From Pseudomonas sp. AFG_SD02_1510_Pfu_092 (GTDB lineage Bacteria > Pseudomonadota > Gammaproteobacteria > Pseudomonadales > Pseudomonadaceae): a stretch of DNA of 64,000 bases. The stretch's first letter is position 1. Each line of letters starts with the position of its first letter. The position numbers and the translations under genes were made by a program. The notes below the pieces were generated by a model, which worked only from the letters and a program-made list of their open reading frames with translations, was not told the origin of the DNA and made no database searches. Location: NCBI RefSeq assembly GCF_003331055.1, contig NZ_PUQD01000020.1, positions 1 to 64,000 of the forward strand, in the 5' to 3' direction. Shown here piece after piece: positions 54,787-64,000 of this stretch.

Positions 54787-55395
54787 ATGAACACTGCACC
54801 CGAACTGGCCTTTGACTTTCTTGACCCGTGGGGTTGGGTTGCAGTGCGTCGGCTTGCGATTGCGATGGCCCAGGTCGGCGAGCCACTCGACGTCTTGTTT
54901 CAACCTTGCCGTTCGCCGCTGAGCCGAGTGGCTGCCGGGGGCGCGTATGCCGAATTTCTCGAGCGCCGCTTCGGCACCCAGGCGGCGGTGCATCAATCGC
55001 TCGTTGCGGCGGAAATGCAGAAGCTGGGTATCGAGCTGGCGTTCAGCGCAATCCGTAGCGCTCCGGACACTTGCCCGGCGCTGGTAGCGGTGCTCTGGCT
55101 GCAGCGCACGGGGAAGCCTGCTGTGGCATTCGTCGAGCGCGTGTTCGAGGCCTTGTATTGCCACGGCCAGGACATTGGCGACGAGGCGGTTTTGCAACGG
55201 TTGCTGAGTGCGGAAGGGGTGTCGTTTGCCGACATCCTGGCATTCATGCGCAGCGACGCGTGTGCCGTCGAGCTCGAGCAAATAGAAGCCTCGGTCGCGG
55301 CCTGGGCCGGGCGTGTGATCCCCTCGTTCCGCATCAACGGTACGGTTATATTCGGTGCGCAGACGCCCGGCGTGTTGGCGCCCATGCTGGCCTGA
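54787..55395 (+). CDS. DsbA-like thioredoxin-fold protein (HCCA isomerase type)
   Basis: A 202-residue cytoplasmic protein of the DsbA/2-hydroxychromene-2-carboxylate isomerase family. The N-terminus ELAFDFLDPWGWVAVRRL is in the position of the active site but has no CxxC, so disulfide chemistry is unlikely. VIPSFRINGTVIFGAQTPGVL is the conserved cis-proline end. Glutathione-linked isomerase or transferase activity is possible. The LysR gene lies 95 bases upstream on the same strand. Confidence 0.75.
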   Translation: MNTAPELAFDFLDPWGWVAVRRLAIAMAQVGEPLDVLFQPCRSPLSRVAAGGAYAEFLERRFGTQAAVHQSLVAAEMQKLGIELAFSAIRSAPDTCPALVAVLWLQRTGKPAVAFVERVFEALYCHGQDIGDEAVLQRLLSAEGVSFADILAFMRSDACAVELEQIEASVAAWAGRVIPSFRINGTVIFGAQTPGVLAPMLA

Positions 55396-55506
55396 GCAGA
55401 ACACGGCTGGCCGTACATCCACCTCAGGTGGCCTTTTGCTGGCGGCAGACGATACTTCTGAATTACAGGCGTGTTCCTGGTGGCGCGCGCCGCTAGGAGG
55501 TGTCAG

Positions 55507-56436
55507 GTGAACAAACTGTCTATCGTGGGCGCCGGCATGGTCGGCGAGGCGGCGGCGCAGATCATCGCCCGGGAAGAGTTGTGCCGTGAGCTGGTGCTGA
55601 TGGATGTGCAGGGTGACATGGCCCGGGGCAAGGCGCTGGATGTGTGGCAGGCGGCGGTGGAGTCCGGCTCCGATACCCGTGTGCATGGCGGGGGCGATGC
55701 CGCTTTGCTGCAGGGTTCCGAACTGGTGGTCATCACCGCCGGGGTGCCGCGCAAGCCCGGCCAGTCGCGGCAGGATGTGCTCAGTACCAACCTGCCGATC
55801 ATCGACGGCATCATGGCGGACATCAAGCAGCATGCGCCGAGCGCGACGGTGCTGGTGGTGTCCAACCCGGTCGATGTGCTCACCTATCGCGCCTGGAGCC
55901 TCAGCGGGCAGGGGCGCAACAAGGTGTTCGGCCAGGCGGGTGTGCTGGATACCGCGCGGATGAAGTGCTTCATCGCCGAGCAGACCGGGTTTTCCGCCCG
56001 TGATATCACCGCGCTGGTGCTGGGCGGGCATGGCGACAGCATGGTGCCGTTGATGCGTTACTGCCAGATCGGCTCGGTGCCGCTGTCGCAGTTCTTGTCT
56101 GCTGGGCAAATCGAGCAGATCGTCGAGCGCACGCGCAAGGGTGGCGGCGAAATTCTTGGGCTGAAGAAGCTGGGCAGCGCCTGCGATGCCCCGGGTGTGG
56201 CCATTGCGCAGATGGTGGATGCGGTCGCCAATGGGCGGAACCGCATTTTGCCGGCGGTGGCGATTCTGGAAGGGGAGTATGGGCGCACGGATATTGCCAT
56301 GGGCGTGCCTTGCGTACTGGCAGAAGAGGGGCTGGCGCGGGTGATCGAGTTGCCGCTGGATGCGCAGGAGCAGGCGATGTTCGACCAGTCTGCCGATCAG
56401 GTGGCGCGGGATATCGGTGAGATGAAAGCGCTGTAG
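55507..56436 (+). CDS. mdh: Malate/lactate-type dehydrogenase
   Basis: A 309-residue NAD-dependent dehydrogenase. The dinucleotide loop is GAGMVGEAAA, the substrate arginine loop is GVPRKPGQSRQDVL, and the catalytic histidine is in GGHGDSM. The overall form is that of LDH-like malate dehydrogenases, converting malate and oxaloacetate. The start is GTG at 55507, set by AGGAGG six bases upstream. A 430-bp REP array follows directly. Confidence 0.87.
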   Translation: MNKLSIVGAGMVGEAAAQIIAREELCRELVLMDVQGDMARGKALDVWQAAVESGSDTRVHGGGDAALLQGSELVVITAGVPRKPGQSRQDVLSTNLPIIDGIMADIKQHAPSATVLVVSNPVDVLTYRAWSLSGQGRNKVFGQAGVLDTARMKCFIAEQTGFSARDITALVLGGHGDSMVPLMRYCQIGSVPLSQFLSAGQIEQIVERTRKGGGEILGLKKLGSACDAPGVAIAQMVDAVANGRNRILPAVAILEGEYGRTDIAMGVPCVLAEEGLARVIELPLDAQEQAMFDQSADQVARDIGEMKAL

Positions 56437-56438
56437 CG

Positions 56439-56871
56439 CTGTGGGAGCGGGCATGCCCGCGAAGCATGCGGTGCGGTGGCTGGCACCGGCTGCGCCGGTG
56501 TTCGCGGGCTCGCCCGCTCCCACAGAGTTGGCGCCAGTATTAAAGATTGAGCAAAACAGTTGCTTCCACAGGTATTGCACAAGGCCCAAAGGCCACACAA
56601 ATTTTGTGGGAGCGGGTTCACCCGCGAAGCAGGCGACGCGGTGGCTGGCACCGGCTGCGCCGGTGTTCGCGGCTAAAGCCGCTCCCACAGGGATTGCGCC
56701 AGTATTTAAAGATTGAGCAAGACAGTTGCTCGCACAGGTACTGCACAAGGCCCAAAGGCCACACAAATCCTGTGGGAGCGGGTTCACCCGCGAAGCAGGC
56801 GACGCGGTGGCTGGCACCGGCTGCGCCGGTGTTCGCGGGCGCGCCCGCTCCCACAAAGGCCGAGCCAGTTC
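56439..56871. repeat. REP array, about 2.5 tandem units of about 170 bp
   Basis: The unit is a REP (GTGGGAGCGGG...CCCGCGAAGC), an inner CACCGGCTGCGCCGGTG hairpin, an opposite REP (CCCGCTCCCACAG), and a spacer with GCGCCAGTATT, GATTGAGCAA, CAGTTGC and ACAAGGCCCAAAGGCCACAC. Units begin near 56441, 56608 and 56776; the last lacks the spacer. The spacer also occurs once near 52085. Confidence 0.88.
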
Positions 56872-56881
56872 GGCTGAGGCC

Positions 56882-57700
56882 TTAGCGCTGGTAAGCCTTG
56901 CCGAAATGCCGTTCCAGCCGCGCCTGCACCAGCTCCAGCAGAATCGACAGCACCCAGTAGATCACCGCCGCCGTGGTCAGCATCTCCAGGTAGCGGTAGC
57001 TCGAGCGCCCGTACGACTGCGCCAGGAACATCACCTCCCACACCCCCATCACCGAGATCAGCGATGAATCCTTGAGCATCGAGATGAACTGGTTGGCCGT
57101 GGGCGGGATGATCACCCGCATGGCTTGCGGCAGCACGATATGCCAGAAGATCTGCGGCGTGCGCATGCCCAGCGCCAGTGCGGCTTCACGCTGCCCGCGC
57201 GCGACGCCGAGGATGCCAGCGCGGAAGATCTCGCTCAGGTACGCCCCGTAGTTCAGCGACAAGGCGATGATGCCGGCGCTGATCGCACCCGGGACCAGGC
57301 CCAGCTGCGGCAACCCCAGGTAGATCAGCAGAATCTGGATCAGCAGCGGTGTACCGCGAAAGAACGAGGTGTAGAAGCTGGCGACCCCCACCAGCACCGC
57401 ACTGTTCGACAACCGCGCCAGCGCCGCGGCAAAGCCGAACAGCACCGACACCAGCATCGAGCACAAACACAGGAACAGGGTCAGCGCCGCGCCTTGCAGA
57501 AAGCCGTTGGGCCCCAGCTTGAAGCCGGCGAGGTTGGGAAACTTCTCCAGAATGATCGCGAACTTCAGGTCGAAGCTGAGGAAAAACGCAACGAACAGGC
57601 CGAACAGCGCCAGCCAGGTCAGCAGCAACCGCGTGCGAAAGCCCAGCAGGCCGGCGCCCGTGGCTTTGACCACGGGCTTGGGGGACGGGAAGGTGCTCAT
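56882..57700 (-). CDS. Amino-acid ABC transporter permease
   Basis: A 272-residue His/Glu/Gln-type permease with about five helices. The coupling loop is SEIFRAGILGVARGQREAALALGM (about residue 155), which docks to the ATPase. The ATG at 57700 overlaps the stop of the binding-protein gene by 4 bases. No ATPase gene is adjacent: the REP array follows. It must share an ATPase encoded elsewhere. Confidence 0.9.
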   Translation of the reverse strand: MSTFPSPKPVVKATGAGLLGFRTRLLLTWLALFGLFVAFFLSFDLKFAIILEKFPNLAGFKLGPNGFLQGAALTLFLCLCSMLVSVLFGFAAALARLSNSAVLVGVASFYTSFFRGTPLLIQILLIYLGLPQLGLVPGAISAGIIALSLNYGAYLSEIFRAGILGVARGQREAALALGMRTPQIFWHIVLPQAMRVIIPPTANQFISMLKDSSLISVMGVWEVMFLAQSYGRSSYRYLEMLTTAAVIYWVLSILLELVQARLERHFGKAYQR

Positions 57701-58518
57701 TTGCTGATATCGGCGCCAATCCACTTCTGCGACAGCTTGGCCAGGGTGCCGTCAGCTTTCAGCTCGGCGAATACCTGGCGCACCTTGGCATCCCACTCGG
57801 GGTCGCCCTTTTCGATGGCCACCGAATTCGGCTCTTCATACAGCGGCGCGCCGGCCAGCTTGAAGCGCTTGTCCTGGTCCAGGCGCGGCTGCGCGGTCAC
57901 CAGGTTGGTGAGGATCGCATCCAGGCGCACGCCCGCGCCCAGGCCCAGGTCCTGGAAGGCGACGTTGTCGGTGTCGTACGGCGCGATCTGCACGAAGTCG
58001 AACGGGTAGTCGAGCTTCTGCTCTTCGTTGCCTTCGATCACCAGGTTCTTGTTCAGGTAGCTCTCGTAGCTCGAGGCACTGGTCAGGCCCACCTTGCGGC
58101 CGTCCAGGTCCTTGGCGCCGTGGATGCGCTCATCGTTGGCGTTGACCACGATCACCGCAGGCGATGCGTAGTACTCCACCGGGAAATCGAACACTTCGGC
58201 GCGGGCCTTGCTTGGGGTCATCGAGCAGATGCAGATGTCGTAGCGGCCGCTCCAGCGGCCCGCGGCGATTACATCCCACGACGGGGTTTCCAGGCGCAGC
58301 TTGACGCCGAGCTTGTCGGCCACGGCCTTGGCGACATCCACGTCGAAACCGTCCAGCTGGTTCTGCGCGTTGAGGAAGGAAAACGGCGGGTAGCTTTCCA
58401 TCAGCACGTTGACCAGTTCCTTGCGCGATTCAACCCGCTCCAGTGTGGCGCCGGCGAAGGCCTGGGAAGCAGTTGCGAGCAGCACGAGGCCCGCACCGAG
58501 CACAGTAGAGAAGCGCAT
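57697..58518 (-). CDS. Amino-acid ABC transporter periplasmic binding protein
   Basis: A 273-residue class 3 solute-binding protein with a signal peptide MRFSTVLGAGLVLLATASQAFAG. LVNVLMESYPPFSFLNAQNQLDGFDVDVAKAVADKLG is the typical first lobe. Substrate is not readable from sequence; the neighbouring sulfur amino acid genes make a methionine-like compound conceivable. The start at 58518 or 58524 is open. It is divergent from the homocysteine methyltransferase with 103 bases between. Confidence 0.9.
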   Translation of the reverse strand: MRFSTVLGAGLVLLATASQAFAGATLERVESRKELVNVLMESYPPFSFLNAQNQLDGFDVDVAKAVADKLGVKLRLETPSWDVIAAGRWSGRYDICICSMTPSKARAEVFDFPVEYYASPAVIVVNANDERIHGAKDLDGRKVGLTSASSYESYLNKNLVIEGNEEQKLDYPFDFVQIAPYDTDNVAFQDLGLGAGVRLDAILTNLVTAQPRLDQDKRFKLAGAPLYEEPNSVAIEKGDPEWDAKVRQVFAELKADGTLAKLSQKWIGADISK

Positions 58519-58621
58519 GTACATACCTGAAAAGTTGGCCGAAAGAGAGAAAGTGTATTTAATAGTTATAAATGTTTCCCTCATAATGAATTTTATTCAT
58601 ATCAACCTTCAGAGTAGTTAT

Positions 58622-59521
58622 ATGAAACAGCGAGCGATGGTGATTCTCGACGGTGGCATGGGCCGTGAGCTGCAGCGCAGCGGCGCGCCGTTTCGTCAGC
58701 CTGAATGGTCGGCGCTGGCACTGAGCGAGGCGCCAGAGGCCGTGGTCGGTGTGCACGCAGCGTTCATCACCGCCGGTGCCCAGGTGATCACCAGCAACAG
58801 CTACGCAGTGGTGCCGTTCCACATCGGCGAGGAACGTTTCGCCAACGAAGGGCGCCAGTTGGCCACAATCGCCGGCCAGCTGGCGCGTCATGCCGCCGAT
58901 GCCGGCGCACACCCGGTCAAGGTGGCCGGTTCGCTGCCACCGCTGTTTGGCTCCTACCGCCCAGACCTGTTCCAGCCCGAGCGCGTCGAGCAAGTGCTGA
59001 CCCCGCTGCTGCAGGGCCTGGCCCCTTACGTTGACCTGTGGCTGGCAGAAACCCAGAGTTCGGTTGCCGAAGTGCAGGCCATCCACGCCCACCTGCCGGC
59101 AGACGGCAAGCCATTCTGGGTGTCGTTCACCTTGCAGGATGAAGATGTCGACGCCACCCCGCGCCTGCGTTCCGGCGAGCCGGTGGCCGATGCCATCGCC
59201 GCCGTGGTCGGCCTGGGGGCGGGTGCCGTGCTGTTCAACTGCAGCCAGCCCGAGGTGATTGGTGCCGCGGTCGATGTAGCGCGCGCGGTGATCGAGCAGC
59301 ACGATGCCGACATCGCCATTGGCGCCTACGCCAACGCCTTCCCGCCGCAGCCGAAGGAAGCCACCGCCAACGACGGCCTGGATGAGCTGCGCGAAGACCT
59401 CGACCCGCCGGGCTACCTGGCCTGGGCCACGGACTGGCGCAAGCGCGGTGCCAGCATGATTGGTGGCTGCTGTGGCATCGGCCCGGAGCACATCGCTGAG
59501 CTGAAGCGCAATCTGGCGTGA
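58622..59521 (+). CDS. mmuM: Homocysteine S-methyltransferase (MmuM-like)
   Basis: A 299-residue zinc enzyme of the MmuM/BHMT family. ILDGGMGRELQRSG is the N-terminal signature, VLFNCSQPE gives the first zinc cysteine, and IGGCCGIGPEHI gives the last two. It moves a methyl group from S-methylmethionine (or a similar donor) to homocysteine. The permease at 61099 and the PLP enzyme between them make a sulfur amino acid group. Confidence 0.85.
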   Translation: MKQRAMVILDGGMGRELQRSGAPFRQPEWSALALSEAPEAVVGVHAAFITAGAQVITSNSYAVVPFHIGEERFANEGRQLATIAGQLARHAADAGAHPVKVAGSLPPLFGSYRPDLFQPERVEQVLTPLLQGLAPYVDLWLAETQSSVAEVQAIHAHLPADGKPFWVSFTLQDEDVDATPRLRSGEPVADAIAAVVGLGAGAVLFNCSQPEVIGAAVDVARAVIEQHDADIAIGAYANAFPPQPKEATANDGLDELREDLDPPGYLAWATDWRKRGASMIGGCCGIGPEHIAELKRNLA

Positions 59522-59683
59522 GTTCTCGAAGGGGCCGGGCGGTTTGCGCCTGGTCCCAGCCATTAAAAAAAACGCCACTCAGACCCGGATTCCATCGTTT
59601 TTCAGGCCCCCCGCCATGCCCCTATAGTCGCTGAAAGCCGAGGCCGAATCGGCCTACACAACTCAGCGGTGCGGGAAGCGGAT

Positions 59684-60955
59684 ATGAACAACAAAGAGAA
59701 AATCGCGGGCAATGCAGCGGCCGGTATCGGTACGCGCGTGGTGTGGGGCGGGGAGCAGGTGCAGCACCCGTACAACGCTACCCAGACCCCGATCGTGGTC
59801 AGTGCCGCCTACGGCTACAACGACATCGACGCCTGGTACGACGTGGCCCAGGGCAAGTTGCCGGGTTACATCTACAGCCGCATGAGCAACCCGACGGTCG
59901 CCACACTGGAAGCCAAGCTGTGCGAGCTGGAGCAGGCCGAGTCGGCCGTGGCCTTCAGCAGCGGCATGGCGGCGATCAGTGCCGTGCTGCATACCTTCCT
60001 CAGCAACGGCAAGCGGGTGGTGTCGACCCGCGACAGCTACGGCGGCACCAACAAAATCTTCGAAGAGTTCCTGCCGCGCATGGGCGTGCAGGTGTGCCTG
60101 TGCGACACCCTCGACACCGAGGCGCTGGAGCGCGAGATCGCCGCCGGCTGCGACCTGCTGTACCTGGAAACCCCGACCAACCCGACCTTGAAGGTTCTGG
60201 ATATCCAGCGCCTGAGCGCCGCCGCCCGGCAGGCCGGCGCCGTGGTGGTGGCCGACAACACCTTCGCCACCCCGCTTAACCAGAACCCGTTGGCCCTGGG
60301 TGTGGATGTGGTGGTGCACAGCGCCACCAAGTTTCTCTCCGGGCACGGTGATGTGCTGGGTGGGGTGGTGTGTGGTGCCGAGCCGTTGATGGCGCAGGTG
60401 CGCCACTACCGCGAGATCAACGGTGCGTCGCTGGACCCGTTTTCCGCCTACCTGATCATCCGCGGTATCAAGACCCTGGCCCTGCGCTTGCGTCAGCAAC
60501 AGGCCAGTGCCCAGGCGCTGGCGCATTACCTGAGCAGCGAACCGCTGGTCGAGGCGGTCAATTACCCCGGCTTGCCCGGGCACCCGGGCCATGCGATCGC
60601 CAAGGCGCAGATGCGCGGCTTCGGCGCCATCGTCAGCTTCGTGCTCAAGGGCGGCATGCCCACCGTGGCGCGTCTGTTGCCGCGCCTGAAGTACGCCCAT
60701 CGGGCCGGCAACCTGGGCGCGGTCGAGACCATCTATGGCCCGGCGCGCACCACCAGCCATGTGGAGAACACCCTCGAAGAACGCCTGGCCCTCGGTATCT
60801 CCGAGGGGCTGGTGCGCATTTCGGTGGGCATCGAGGACACCGAGGACCTGCTGGCAGACCTGGCACAGGCCTGTGCATCGGTGCGTCAGGAGTTGGCCGC
60901 AGCAACGGATCTGCACGGTGACGCGTACGCCTGCCGGGGCCAGGTCCAGGCCTGA
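59684..60955 (+). CDS. Cystathionine gamma-synthase/lyase-type PLP enzyme
   Basis: A 423-residue Cys/Met-metabolism PLP enzyme. The cofactor lysine is in [17 protein letters not shown] (about residue 210), with [20 protein letters not shown] and [15 protein letters not shown] near the front and [29 protein letters not shown] near the end. By-eye reading cannot separate synthase, lyase and methionine gamma-lyase activity. ATG at 59684 is preferred over a GTG at 59669. It lies between mmuM and the permease, all on the plus strand. Confidence 0.87.
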   Translation: MNNKEKIAGNAAAGIGTRVVWGGEQVQHPYNATQTPIVVSAAYGYNDIDAWYDVAQGKLPGYIYSRMSNPTVATLEAKLCELEQAESAVAFSSGMAAISAVLHTFLSNGKRVVSTRDSYGGTNKIFEEFLPRMGVQVCLCDTLDTEALEREIAAGCDLLYLETPTNPTLKVLDIQRLSAAARQAGAVVVADNTFATPLNQNPLALGVDVVVHSATKFLSGHGDVLGGVVCGAEPLMAQVRHYREINGASLDPFSAYLIIRGIKTLALRLRQQQASAQALAHYLSSEPLVEAVNYPGLPGHPGHAIAKAQMRGFGAIVSFVLKGGMPTVARLLPRLKYAHRAGNLGAVETIYGPARTTSHVENTLEERLALGISEGLVRISVGIEDTEDLLADLAQACASVRQELAAATDLHGDAYACRGQVQA

Positions 60956-61098
60956 GGCAGGCGCGTGGCGCCCACCCGTTGCGGTGTGCGCCCGTTCATG
61001 AAGTCGAACAAAAACAATATGCAAGGCAATTCGCTTCGCTCTGCCAAGACGAGGTCGTTGCAACGTCCTTGCCCGCCAACTTTCATGAGAAAACCACA

Positions 61099-62538
61099 AT
61101 GTCCCTGCACACAACTACAACGAGAAATGCTTCTGCGCATGGCTTCAAGCAGGATATGCAAACCCGCCACATCGTCATGCTGGCGCTGGGCGGTGTCATT
61201 GGTACCGGCCTGTTTCTGACCTCGGGCTACACCGTCAACCAGGCGGGGCCGCTGGGGGCGGTGATTGCCTACATCCTTGGCGCGATCATGGTCTACCTGG
61301 TGATGATGTGCCTGGGTGAACTGGCGGTACACATGCCGGAAGTCGGCTCGTTCAGCAGTTACGCCACGCGCTACATCGGGCCGGGCACCGGCTACATGGT
61401 GGCCTGGATGTACTGGCTGACCTGGACCGTGGCCATCGGCTCGGAATTCACCGCCGCCGGCATCCTCATGGTGCGCTGGTTCCCCGACACGCCCGTGTGG
61501 CTATGGAGTGCGCTGTTCGGGTTGGCGGTGTTTTTCAGCAATATCATTTCGGTGCGCTCGTTTGCCGAAACCGAATTCTGGCTGTCACTGATCAAGGTGC
61601 TGGCGGTGGTTGCCTTCCTGGTGGTGGGCGGTGGGGCAATCCTCGGCGTCTTCGAAATTACCCAGGCGCACAGCGTCGGGCTGGGCAACTTCACCCGTGA
61701 AGGGCTGTTTCCCACCGGCTTCTGGTCGATTGCCATGACCCTGCTGGCAGTGGCCTTCGCCTTCTCCGGTACTGAGCTGATCGGCATTGCCGCAGGCGAA
61801 ACCCGCGACCCGGAAAAGAACGTGCCCAAGGCCATCCGTACCACCGTACTGCGTCTGGCACTGTTCTTCGTCGGCACCATCTTCGTCCTCGCCACATTGC
61901 TGCCGCGTGAACAGGCCGGTGTGGTGGAGAGCCCGTTCGTGATGGTCTTTGCAATGATTGGTATCCCCTACGCGGCGGACATCATGAACTTCGTCATCAT
62001 CACCGCGCTGTTGTCCGCCGCCAACTCCGGCCTTTACGCTGCCGCCCGCATGCTCTGGACCCTGAGTGACCAAGGCAACATGCCACGCCGCTATGCCGCG
62101 CTGTCGCGCCGCGGCACACCGTTCAACGCCATCGTCCTGAGCATGGCGGGTGGCATGGCTTCGCTGCTGAGCGGCGTGTTTGCCCCCGACACCATCTACC
62201 TCGCGCTGGTGTCCATTTCCGGGCTGGCGGTGGTGGTGGTGTGGATCAGCATCGCGGTCAGCCAGATGGCCTTCCGTCGCCACTACCTGGCCAATGGCGG
62301 CAAGCTCGAAGACCTGAAGTTCCGCGTACGCGGCTACCCGTTCGTGCCGCTGGCAGCGATTGCCTGCTGCGTACTGGCCTGCGTCGGCATCGCCTTCGAC
62401 CCGGCGCAGCGCGTGGCCCTGTATTTCGGTTTGCCCTTCATCGCCTGGTGCTACCTGGCGTACTGGCTGACCCGCAAGTACCGCGCGCGTCGCCCGCTGC
62501 CGCTGCAAGTTGTGGCGTCAGGTTCCGAGGCCGCCTGA
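61099..62538 (+). CDS. APC-family amino-acid permease (MmuP-like)
   Basis: A 479-residue transporter with 12 predicted helices. The N-terminus [35 protein letters not shown] is typical of the AAT subfamily, as is [29 protein letters not shown]. MmuP of E. coli, the S-methylmethionine permease, is of this kind, and the homocysteine methyltransferase nearby supports that substrate. The assignment is by context, not by a diagnostic residue. Confidence 0.85.
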   Translation: MSLHTTTTRNASAHGFKQDMQTRHIVMLALGGVIGTGLFLTSGYTVNQAGPLGAVIAYILGAIMVYLVMMCLGELAVHMPEVGSFSSYATRYIGPGTGYMVAWMYWLTWTVAIGSEFTAAGILMVRWFPDTPVWLWSALFGLAVFFSNIISVRSFAETEFWLSLIKVLAVVAFLVVGGGAILGVFEITQAHSVGLGNFTREGLFPTGFWSIAMTLLAVAFAFSGTELIGIAAGETRDPEKNVPKAIRTTVLRLALFFVGTIFVLATLLPREQAGVVESPFVMVFAMIGIPYAADIMNFVIITALLSAANSGLYAAARMLWTLSDQGNMPRRYAALSRRGTPFNAIVLSMAGGMASLLSGVFAPDTIYLALVSISGLAVVVVWISIAVSQMAFRRHYLANGGKLEDLKFRVRGYPFVPLAAIACCVLACVGIAFDPAQRVALYFGLPFIAWCYLAYWLTRKYRARRPLPLQVVASGSEAA

Positions 62539-62584
62539 GCGGGGTGATACTAGGCCACCGGAACGTTGCCACGAGAAACCGCCG

Positions 62585-63469
62585 ATGACCCAGAAATCCC
62601 TGCCCCCCTTGAATTGGCTCAGAGCCTTCGAAGTGTCGGCGCGTTACCTGAACTTCACCCACGCAGCCGAGGAGCTGCACCTTACCCAGGGGGCTGTGAG
62701 CCAGCAGATCCGCCACCTGGAATGCCAACTGGGGGTGGCGCTGTTCAAGCGTTTGCCCCGAGGCCTGGGGCTGACCGAAGAGGGGCAGTCCTACCTGCCA
62801 GTGGTGCAGGATGCGATAAGCCGCCTGGCCGTAGGCACCAATGAAATTTTCGGGCAACGCCAGCGTCGGCCGCTGAAAGTGCGCGGCAGCCTGTCGTTCC
62901 TGCACTTCTGGCTGGCACCTCGCCTGGCCGACTTTCGGCGTGCTCACCCGCAGGTGGACATCCGCTACATCAGCAACCTGTGGGTCAAGGAGCTGGATGC
63001 CGAAGACGACCTGGAAATCCGCTGGGGCAGTGGCCAGTGGGCCGGCGTGGAAGCGCAGCGCCTGACCCGCGATGTGCTGGTGCCGGTCTGTTCGCCGGCG
63101 CTGATCGCTGACGCCCCATTGCGCGATCCGCGTGACCTGGCCGGTGTACCGCTGCTGCATGTGCTGGGTTACGAGGAGGGCTGGGGCTACTGGCTGGAGC
63201 GGGTTGGCGCCGAACAGGTGGATTCCTCCAGCGGCCTGCAGTTCGACACGCTGGTGGCCACCTTGCGCATGGCGGAGTTGGGGCTTGGGGTGGCGCTGGC
63301 ACGCTCGTCGCTGGTCGAGGACTTGCTGCAGGAGGGGCGGCTGGTCGCGCCTTTTACCCAGCGTATCGAGGCGAGCGAGTCGTTCTACCTGGTACGCGGC
63401 CTGGGTGAGGCGTTGTCCAGCGATGCCCAGGCCTTCAGCCACTGGTTGGTGGCGATGGCTCACCGTTAA
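62585..63469 (+). CDS. GcvA-type LysR-family regulator
   Basis: A 294-residue regulator with LPPLNWLRAFEVSARYLNFTHAAEELHLTQGAVSQQIRHLECQLG, the GcvA subgroup N-terminus. The effector-binding domain follows (IRYISNLWVKELDAEDDLEIRWGSGQW). It lies 46 bases after the permease on the same strand and may control it or the next gene. Confidence 0.92.
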   Translation: MTQKSLPPLNWLRAFEVSARYLNFTHAAEELHLTQGAVSQQIRHLECQLGVALFKRLPRGLGLTEEGQSYLPVVQDAISRLAVGTNEIFGQRQRRPLKVRGSLSFLHFWLAPRLADFRRAHPQVDIRYISNLWVKELDAEDDLEIRWGSGQWAGVEAQRLTRDVLVPVCSPALIADAPLRDPRDLAGVPLLHVLGYEEGWGYWLERVGAEQVDSSSGLQFDTLVATLRMAELGLGVALARSSLVEDLLQEGRLVAPFTQRIEASESFYLVRGLGEALSSDAQAFSHWLVAMAHR

Positions 63470-63492
63470 TTCAATACATTCCTGGAGCACCG

Positions 63493-64000
63493 ATGCAGTA
63501 CACATCCACGCGCGGCAACGAGATACGGGTAGATTTCCGCACGGCGCTGCTTTCCGGGCTGGCCGCGGATGGCGGGCTTTACGTGCCGACGGCGGTGCCA
63601 ACGTTCAGCCAGCAGGAAATCGCCAGCTGGTCCTGGCTGCCGTTCGATGAACTGGCCTGGCGGGTGATGGCGCCGTTTGTCGGTGACACCCTCGACGAGC
63701 CGACCCTCAGGGCGCTGGTCAGCGACAGCTACCGCGGGTTCAGGCACCGGGGCATCGCGCCGTTGCAGCAGATCGGCCATAACGAATGGATCCTGCAGCT
63801 GTTTCACGGGCCAACCCGCTCCTCCAAGGACTTTGCCGCGCAGTTGCAGGCGCGGCTCATCCGTCATTTCCTGGGGGCCGATTGCGAACGGGTCATGCTG
63901 GTCGGTGCCAGCAACGGCGATACGGCGGTGGCGGCCATCGAGGCCTTGCGCCATTGCCCGACGGCACGCCTGCTAGCGCTGTACCCCAACGCCGGAACAC
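63493..64000 (+). CDS. Threonine-synthase-like PLP enzyme, 5' part
   Basis: The open frame from the ATG at 63493 runs past the window edge (169 codons seen). It begins MQYTSTRGNEIRVDFRTALLSGLAADGGLYVPTAVP, as in ThrC. The PLP lysine lies in FHGPTRSSKDFAAQ, where ordinary ThrC has an LAFKDFA-type motif: the lysine and aspartate are kept, but the two residues before are changed to SS. SNGDTAVAAIEAL is the phosphate-binding loop, usually SGDTG. It is likely a second, divergent ThrC-type enzyme rather than the housekeeping one. Confidence 0.8.
   Translation, partial: MQYTSTRGNEIRVDFRTALLSGLAADGGLYVPTAVPTFSQQEIASWSWLPFDELAWRVMAPFVGDTLDEPTLRALVSDSYRGFRHRGIAPLQQIGHNEWILQLFHGPTRSSKDFAAQLQARLIRHFLGADCERVMLVGASNGDTAVAAIEALRHCPTARLLALYPNAGT

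Noticed and set aside
54772..56856. Minus-strand open frame of nearly 700 codons across the DsbA-like and mdh genes
   Set aside because: It is a GC-rich antisense shadow: the plus strand holds two clear families there, and the frame runs into the REP array.
56439..56871. CRISPR array
   Set aside because: The repeats are long, palindromic and of REP sequence, the spacers are the same in each unit, and no cas gene is present.

Overview
The window is a chromosomal segment of a fluorescent Pseudomonas of the P. putida group. This rests on gene order (rpsT, murJ, ribF-ileS-lspA-fkpB-ispH, minor pilins, thiO, bamD, rluD, pgeF, clpB, ndh, coaE, pilD, pilC, pilA, tRNA-Thr), on GC-rich codon use, and on many copies of the putida-type REP element (GTGGGAGCGGG...CCCGCTCCCAC).

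Layout. 1-230: end of a 5S rRNA gene, its terminator and a REP. 310-3872: a PqiA/LetA-like protein split over two genes plus a six-domain MCE protein. 4072-11936: rpsT facing murJ, then the ribF-ileS-lspA-fkpB-ispH operon. 12035-14306: five minor-pilin genes. 14361-21617: thiO, a PP0621-family gene, bamD, rluD, pgeF and clpB (with a sigma32-type promoter). 22038-22481: five tRNAs (Asn, Pro, Lys, Pro, Lys). 22661-29461: ndh, two DUF genes, a CbiM-like permease, yacG-coaE-pilD-pilC and pilA. 29533-29608: tRNA-Thr(CGU).

The tRNA-Thr is the insertion site of a composite genomic island, about 29.6-50.9 kb. The first module (to an attR-like copy of the tRNA end at 47292) holds a P4-type integrase and a second integrase with a small partner. 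After these comes an unrecognised three-gene cluster (33630-38225) in which two proteins share an N-terminal PH-like domain and one also has a TerB-like domain. Then comes a minus-strand operon of a metallo-beta-lactamase-fold protein, an E2-E1-JAB triple fusion, a four-helix membrane protein and a small unknown protein, divergent from a CapW/BrxR-type WYL regulator. A second metallo-beta-lactamase-fold gene and a broken IS5-type element end the module. The second module (to another attR-like copy at 50858) holds decayed Fic and integrase genes and a PARIS-like pair (AAA ATPase plus DUF4435 TOPRIM protein). The island is best read as a stack of at least two, probably three, antiphage systems.

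51351-64000 returns to ordinary chromosome: a C4-like antisense RNA and small cassette gene, an MFS exporter with a LysR regulator, a DsbA-like protein, an LDH/MDH-type dehydrogenase, a 430-bp REP array, an amino-acid ABC permease with its binding protein, and a sulfur amino acid group (homocysteine S-methyltransferase, cystathionine gamma-synthase/lyase-type enzyme, APC permease). The window ends with a GcvA-type LysR regulator and the start of a divergent threonine-synthase-like gene.
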